Positions 6,387-8,297 of a stretch of 8,297 bases of DNA are shown here, piece by piece. The translations under genes were made by a program, and so were the position numbers. The stretch is from JBCBTJ01 sp964597685 (GTDB lineage Bacteria; Pseudomonadota; Alphaproteobacteria; Caulobacterales; Hyphomonadaceae), in the NCBI GenBank assembly GCA_964597685.1, contig CAZQZC010000119.1, positions 1 to 8,297 of the forward strand, read 5' to 3'. Every line of letters starts with the position of its first letter. Position 1 is the first letter of the stretch. The notes beneath the pieces were generated by a model. That model ran no database searches and was not told the DNA's origin. It saw nothing but the letters and a program-made list of their open reading frames with translations.

Positions 6387-6435
6387 GGGCGGGTTGAGTA
6401 AACACTTCGTGCGTGCCTGGTCAGCAATTAATCTG

Positions 6436-6472
6436 TCGCCGGCCCTTGTTCGGAAGAACAAAGGGTCGGCGA
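6436..6472 (-). terminator. Strong hairpin downstream of katG, likely terminator
   Basis: Arms 6436-6451 and 6456-6472 pair over sixteen base pairs with one bulged A (6462), one G-U pair and a four-base loop (GGAA on plus, TTCC on minus). It starts about 25 bases after the katG stop and lies before the P460 promoter, the right place for the katG terminator. The minus-strand sequence after the stem (AGATTAATTG) is only AT-rich, not a true T run. It may therefore terminate weakly, or act as a 3' stabilising structure or processing site. Confidence 0.6.
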
Positions 6473-6497
6473 GTCGTTTGGATGCGTTTCGGTGCGA

Positions 6498-8297
6498 TCA
6501 GTTCTGCTCGAAACGGTCGAGATTCATGACCTTTGCCCACGCGGCGACGAAGTCGTTCACGAACGCCTCGCGCCCATCTTCAAAGGCGTAGACCTCGGAA
6601 ACGGCGCGCAATTCCGAGTTTGATCCGAACACGAGATCCACCTCGGTCGCCGTCCACTTGACCTCGCCGGTGTCACGATCGCGGCCTTGGTAGACGCCGT
6701 TCGCGCCTTCGGACCATTCCGTAGACAGATCCAGCAGGTTGACGAAGAAATCATTGCTTAGCGTTCCCGGTTGATCGGTGAACACGCCATGGGCCGCGCC
6801 GTCTGCGTTGGCGCCCAACGTCCGCAGACCGCCAACCAGGACCGTCATTTCCGAAACGGTCAGGGTGAGGAGATCGGCCTTATCGACCAACATCTGCGCC
6901 GGCGAGCGTCCGTAATCCGCCGCACCCATGTAATTGCGGAACCCATCGGCCACCGGCTCCAGCACGGCGAAGGACGCTGCGTCCGTCTGCTCCGCTGAAG
7001 CGTCCATGCGTCCTCGCCGGAATGGCACGGTCACATCGACCCCGGCTTCGCCCGCCGCTTGTTCGATGGCGGCCGCGCCGCCCAGTACAATCAGATCGGC
7101 CAAGGAGACCCGCTTGCCGCCCGATTGCGCGCCGTTAAAGGCCTCCTGAACGGATTGAAGGGCTTCCAGCGTCGCCGCCAAGCTGTCGGGATCGTTGGCG
7201 TCCCAGTCTTTTTGCGGGGCGAGACGGATGCGCGCGCCGTTCGCGCCGCCGCGCAGATCCGTGCCGCGGAAGGTGGACGCCGACGCCCAGGCGGTGCGGA
7301 CGAGGTCTGACCTAGAGACGCCGGTCGCGAGAATGTCGGACTTCAATTGCGCCACGTCGCCGGCATTGATCAGAGGATGGTCGACGGCGGGAATGGGATC
7401 CTGCCAGATGAATTCCTCGTCCGGGACGTCGGCGCCGGCATAACGGGCGCGCGGGCCCATGTCGCGGTGGATCAACTTGAACCAAGCCCGCGCAAACGCG
7501 TCCTCGAAGTCTTCGGGATTCTGACGGAAGCGATCGGAGATCTCTCGATAGGCCGGATCCTCCTTCAGGGCGAGATCCGTGGTCAGCATGATTGGTTGAT
7601 GGAACGTGTCGGGATCGTGGGCGTCCGGCACGAAGGTGGTCGTCTCCGCATCTGAGGGCACCCAGACCGTTCCGCCGCCGGGGCTCGTCTGTTGCACCCA
7701 GTCATAGGCGAACAGATTCTCGAGATATTGAGTGGACCAGCGCGCCGGCGTGGCGGTCCAGGCGCCTTCCAGACCGCTGGTGACCGTGTCGGCGCCTTTG
7801 CCTGAGCCGCACGAATTCGACCAGCCGAGGCCTTGGGCTTCGATCGCGGCGCCAGCAGGCTCGTCGCCGACGCAATCGTCAGGCTTGTGCGCGCCGTGTA
7901 CCTTGCCGAAGGCGTGGCCGCCGGCGATCAGGGCGACAGTTTCCTCATCGTTCATCGCCATCAGGCCGAAGGATTCGCGGATGGCCTCGCCGGCGGCGAC
8001 CGGGTCGAGGCTGCCGCCCGGGCCTTCGGGATTGACGTAGATGAGGCCCATGACCGTTGCGCCGAGGGGGCGCTGCAGCTTTTCGTCGGGGCCTCGTCGA
8101 TTCGCCGCGAGAAGCTCCGACTCAGGGCCCCAATAGCACAATACAGGCAAGAACGCATCCTCGCGCCCGCCGGCGAAGCCGATCGTCTTAAAGCCCATTT
8201 GCTCCATGGCTTGGTTGCCGGCGAGCACCATAAGGTCCGCCCAAGACAGCGACCTGCCGTACTTCTGCTTGACGGGCCAAAGTAGGCGGCGCGCCTT
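6498..8297 (-). CDS. katG: Catalase-peroxidase KatG, C-terminal 599 residues (runs off the right edge)
   Basis: KatG is a cytoplasmic haem enzyme that removes hydrogen peroxide by catalase and peroxidase chemistry. The visible frame starts at the window edge with KARRLLWPVKQKYGRS and continues in frame through WADLMVLAGN, so the Met at 8231 is internal. By fragment numbering, Y87 in GLIYVNPEG and M113 in LMAMND match the Tyr and Met of the Met-Tyr-Trp cross-link needed for catalase activity. H128 in GGHAFGKVHGA is the proximal haem ligand. S174 and W180 in TSGLEGAW correspond to M. tuberculosis Ser315 and Trp321, D241 in LTTDL to the aspartate that pairs with that Trp, and ASTFRG carries the mobile Arg. 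The C-terminal duplicated domain is complete, ending NLDRFEQN. The missing N-terminal roughly 130-140 residues hold the distal Arg/Trp/His, including the third cross-link residue. No break is seen. A hairpin follows the stop. Regulation, often by OxyR in such genes, cannot be judged because the promoter is outside. Confidence 0.97.
   Translation of the reverse strand, partial: KARRLLWPVKQKYGRSLSWADLMVLAGNQAMEQMGFKTIGFAGGREDAFLPVLCYWGPESELLAANRRGPDEKLQRPLGATVMGLIYVNPEGPGGSLDPVAAGEAIRESFGLMAMNDEETVALIAGGHAFGKVHGAHKPDDCVGDEPAGAAIEAQGLGWSNSCGSGKGADTVTSGLEGAWTATPARWSTQYLENLFAYDWVQQTSPGGGTVWVPSDAETTTFVPDAHDPDTFHQPIMLTTDLALKEDPAYREISDRFRQNPEDFEDAFARAWFKLIHRDMGPRARYAGADVPDEEFIWQDPIPAVDHPLINAGDVAQLKSDILATGVSRSDLVRTAWASASTFRGTDLRGGANGARIRLAPQKDWDANDPDSLAATLEALQSVQEAFNGAQSGGKRVSLADLIVLGGAAAIEQAAGEAGVDVTVPFRRGRMDASAEQTDAASFAVLEPVADGFRNYMGAADYGRSPAQMLVDKADLLTLTVSEMTVLVGGLRTLGANADGAAHGVFTDQPGTLSNDFFVNLLDLSTEWSEGANGVYQGRDRDTGEVKWTATEVDLVFGSNSELRAVSEVYAFEDGREAFVNDFVAAWAKVMNLDRFEQN

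Noticed and set aside
6498..8231. katG starting at the Met at 8231
   Set aside because: The frame stays open to the window edge and upstream codons encode conserved KatG sequence (RRLLWPVKQKYG, SWADL), so the gene is cut by the window rather than starting there.
7833..8285. 150-codon plus-strand frame opposite katG
   Set aside because: The minus strand here encodes unmistakable KatG including the Met-Tyr pair and proximal His; the plus frame is an antisense shadow.

Overview
The window is bacterial, GC-rich (roughly 60% by eye) and densely coded. It has the look of an alphaproteobacterial chromosome; protein style and codon use suggest the Caulobacterales/Maricaulales/Hyphomonadaceae neighbourhood, but that is an impression, not a search result. 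A run of ten Ns at 1178-1187 marks a draft or metagenome assembly. I see no tRNA, rRNA, CRISPR array, insertion sequence or integrase. No gene-free stretch exceeds about 180 bases.

Layout. Left edge to 1286 (minus strand): a GmhB-like HAD phosphatase, broken by the N gap, followed by the N-terminal 202 residues of a bacterial cytochrome P450 that runs off the left edge. A 177-base divergent promoter region (1287-1463) separates these from a 647-residue plus-strand flavoprotein (1464-3407), related to the D-amino-acid oxidase/dehydrogenase (DAO) fold. It has a long N-terminal extension and an altered nucleotide-binding loop. It converges, with only 33 bases between the stop codons, on a minus-strand pair of membrane transporters: a TetA-like MFS drug/H+ antiporter (3441-4706) and, upstream of it, an EamA/DMT-family transporter (4740-5594). 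Further upstream on the minus strand are a predicted lipoprotein cytochrome P460 (5703-6320) and the C-terminal 599 residues of catalase-peroxidase KatG (6498-8297), which runs off the right edge.

How the genes may work together. The right part reads as oxidative-stress/redox functions: KatG in the cytoplasm and a haem lipoprotein on the periplasmic side of a membrane, probably separately transcribed because a strong hairpin lies between them. The left part (P450, HAD phosphatase, divergent oxidoreductase, and across a convergent junction two exporters) has the gene types of a small oxidative tailoring-plus-efflux locus for an unknown small molecule. This is inference from neighbourhood only; no scaffold-building enzyme is visible. 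The flavoprotein is the least ordinary gene here and the best candidate for something undescribed.
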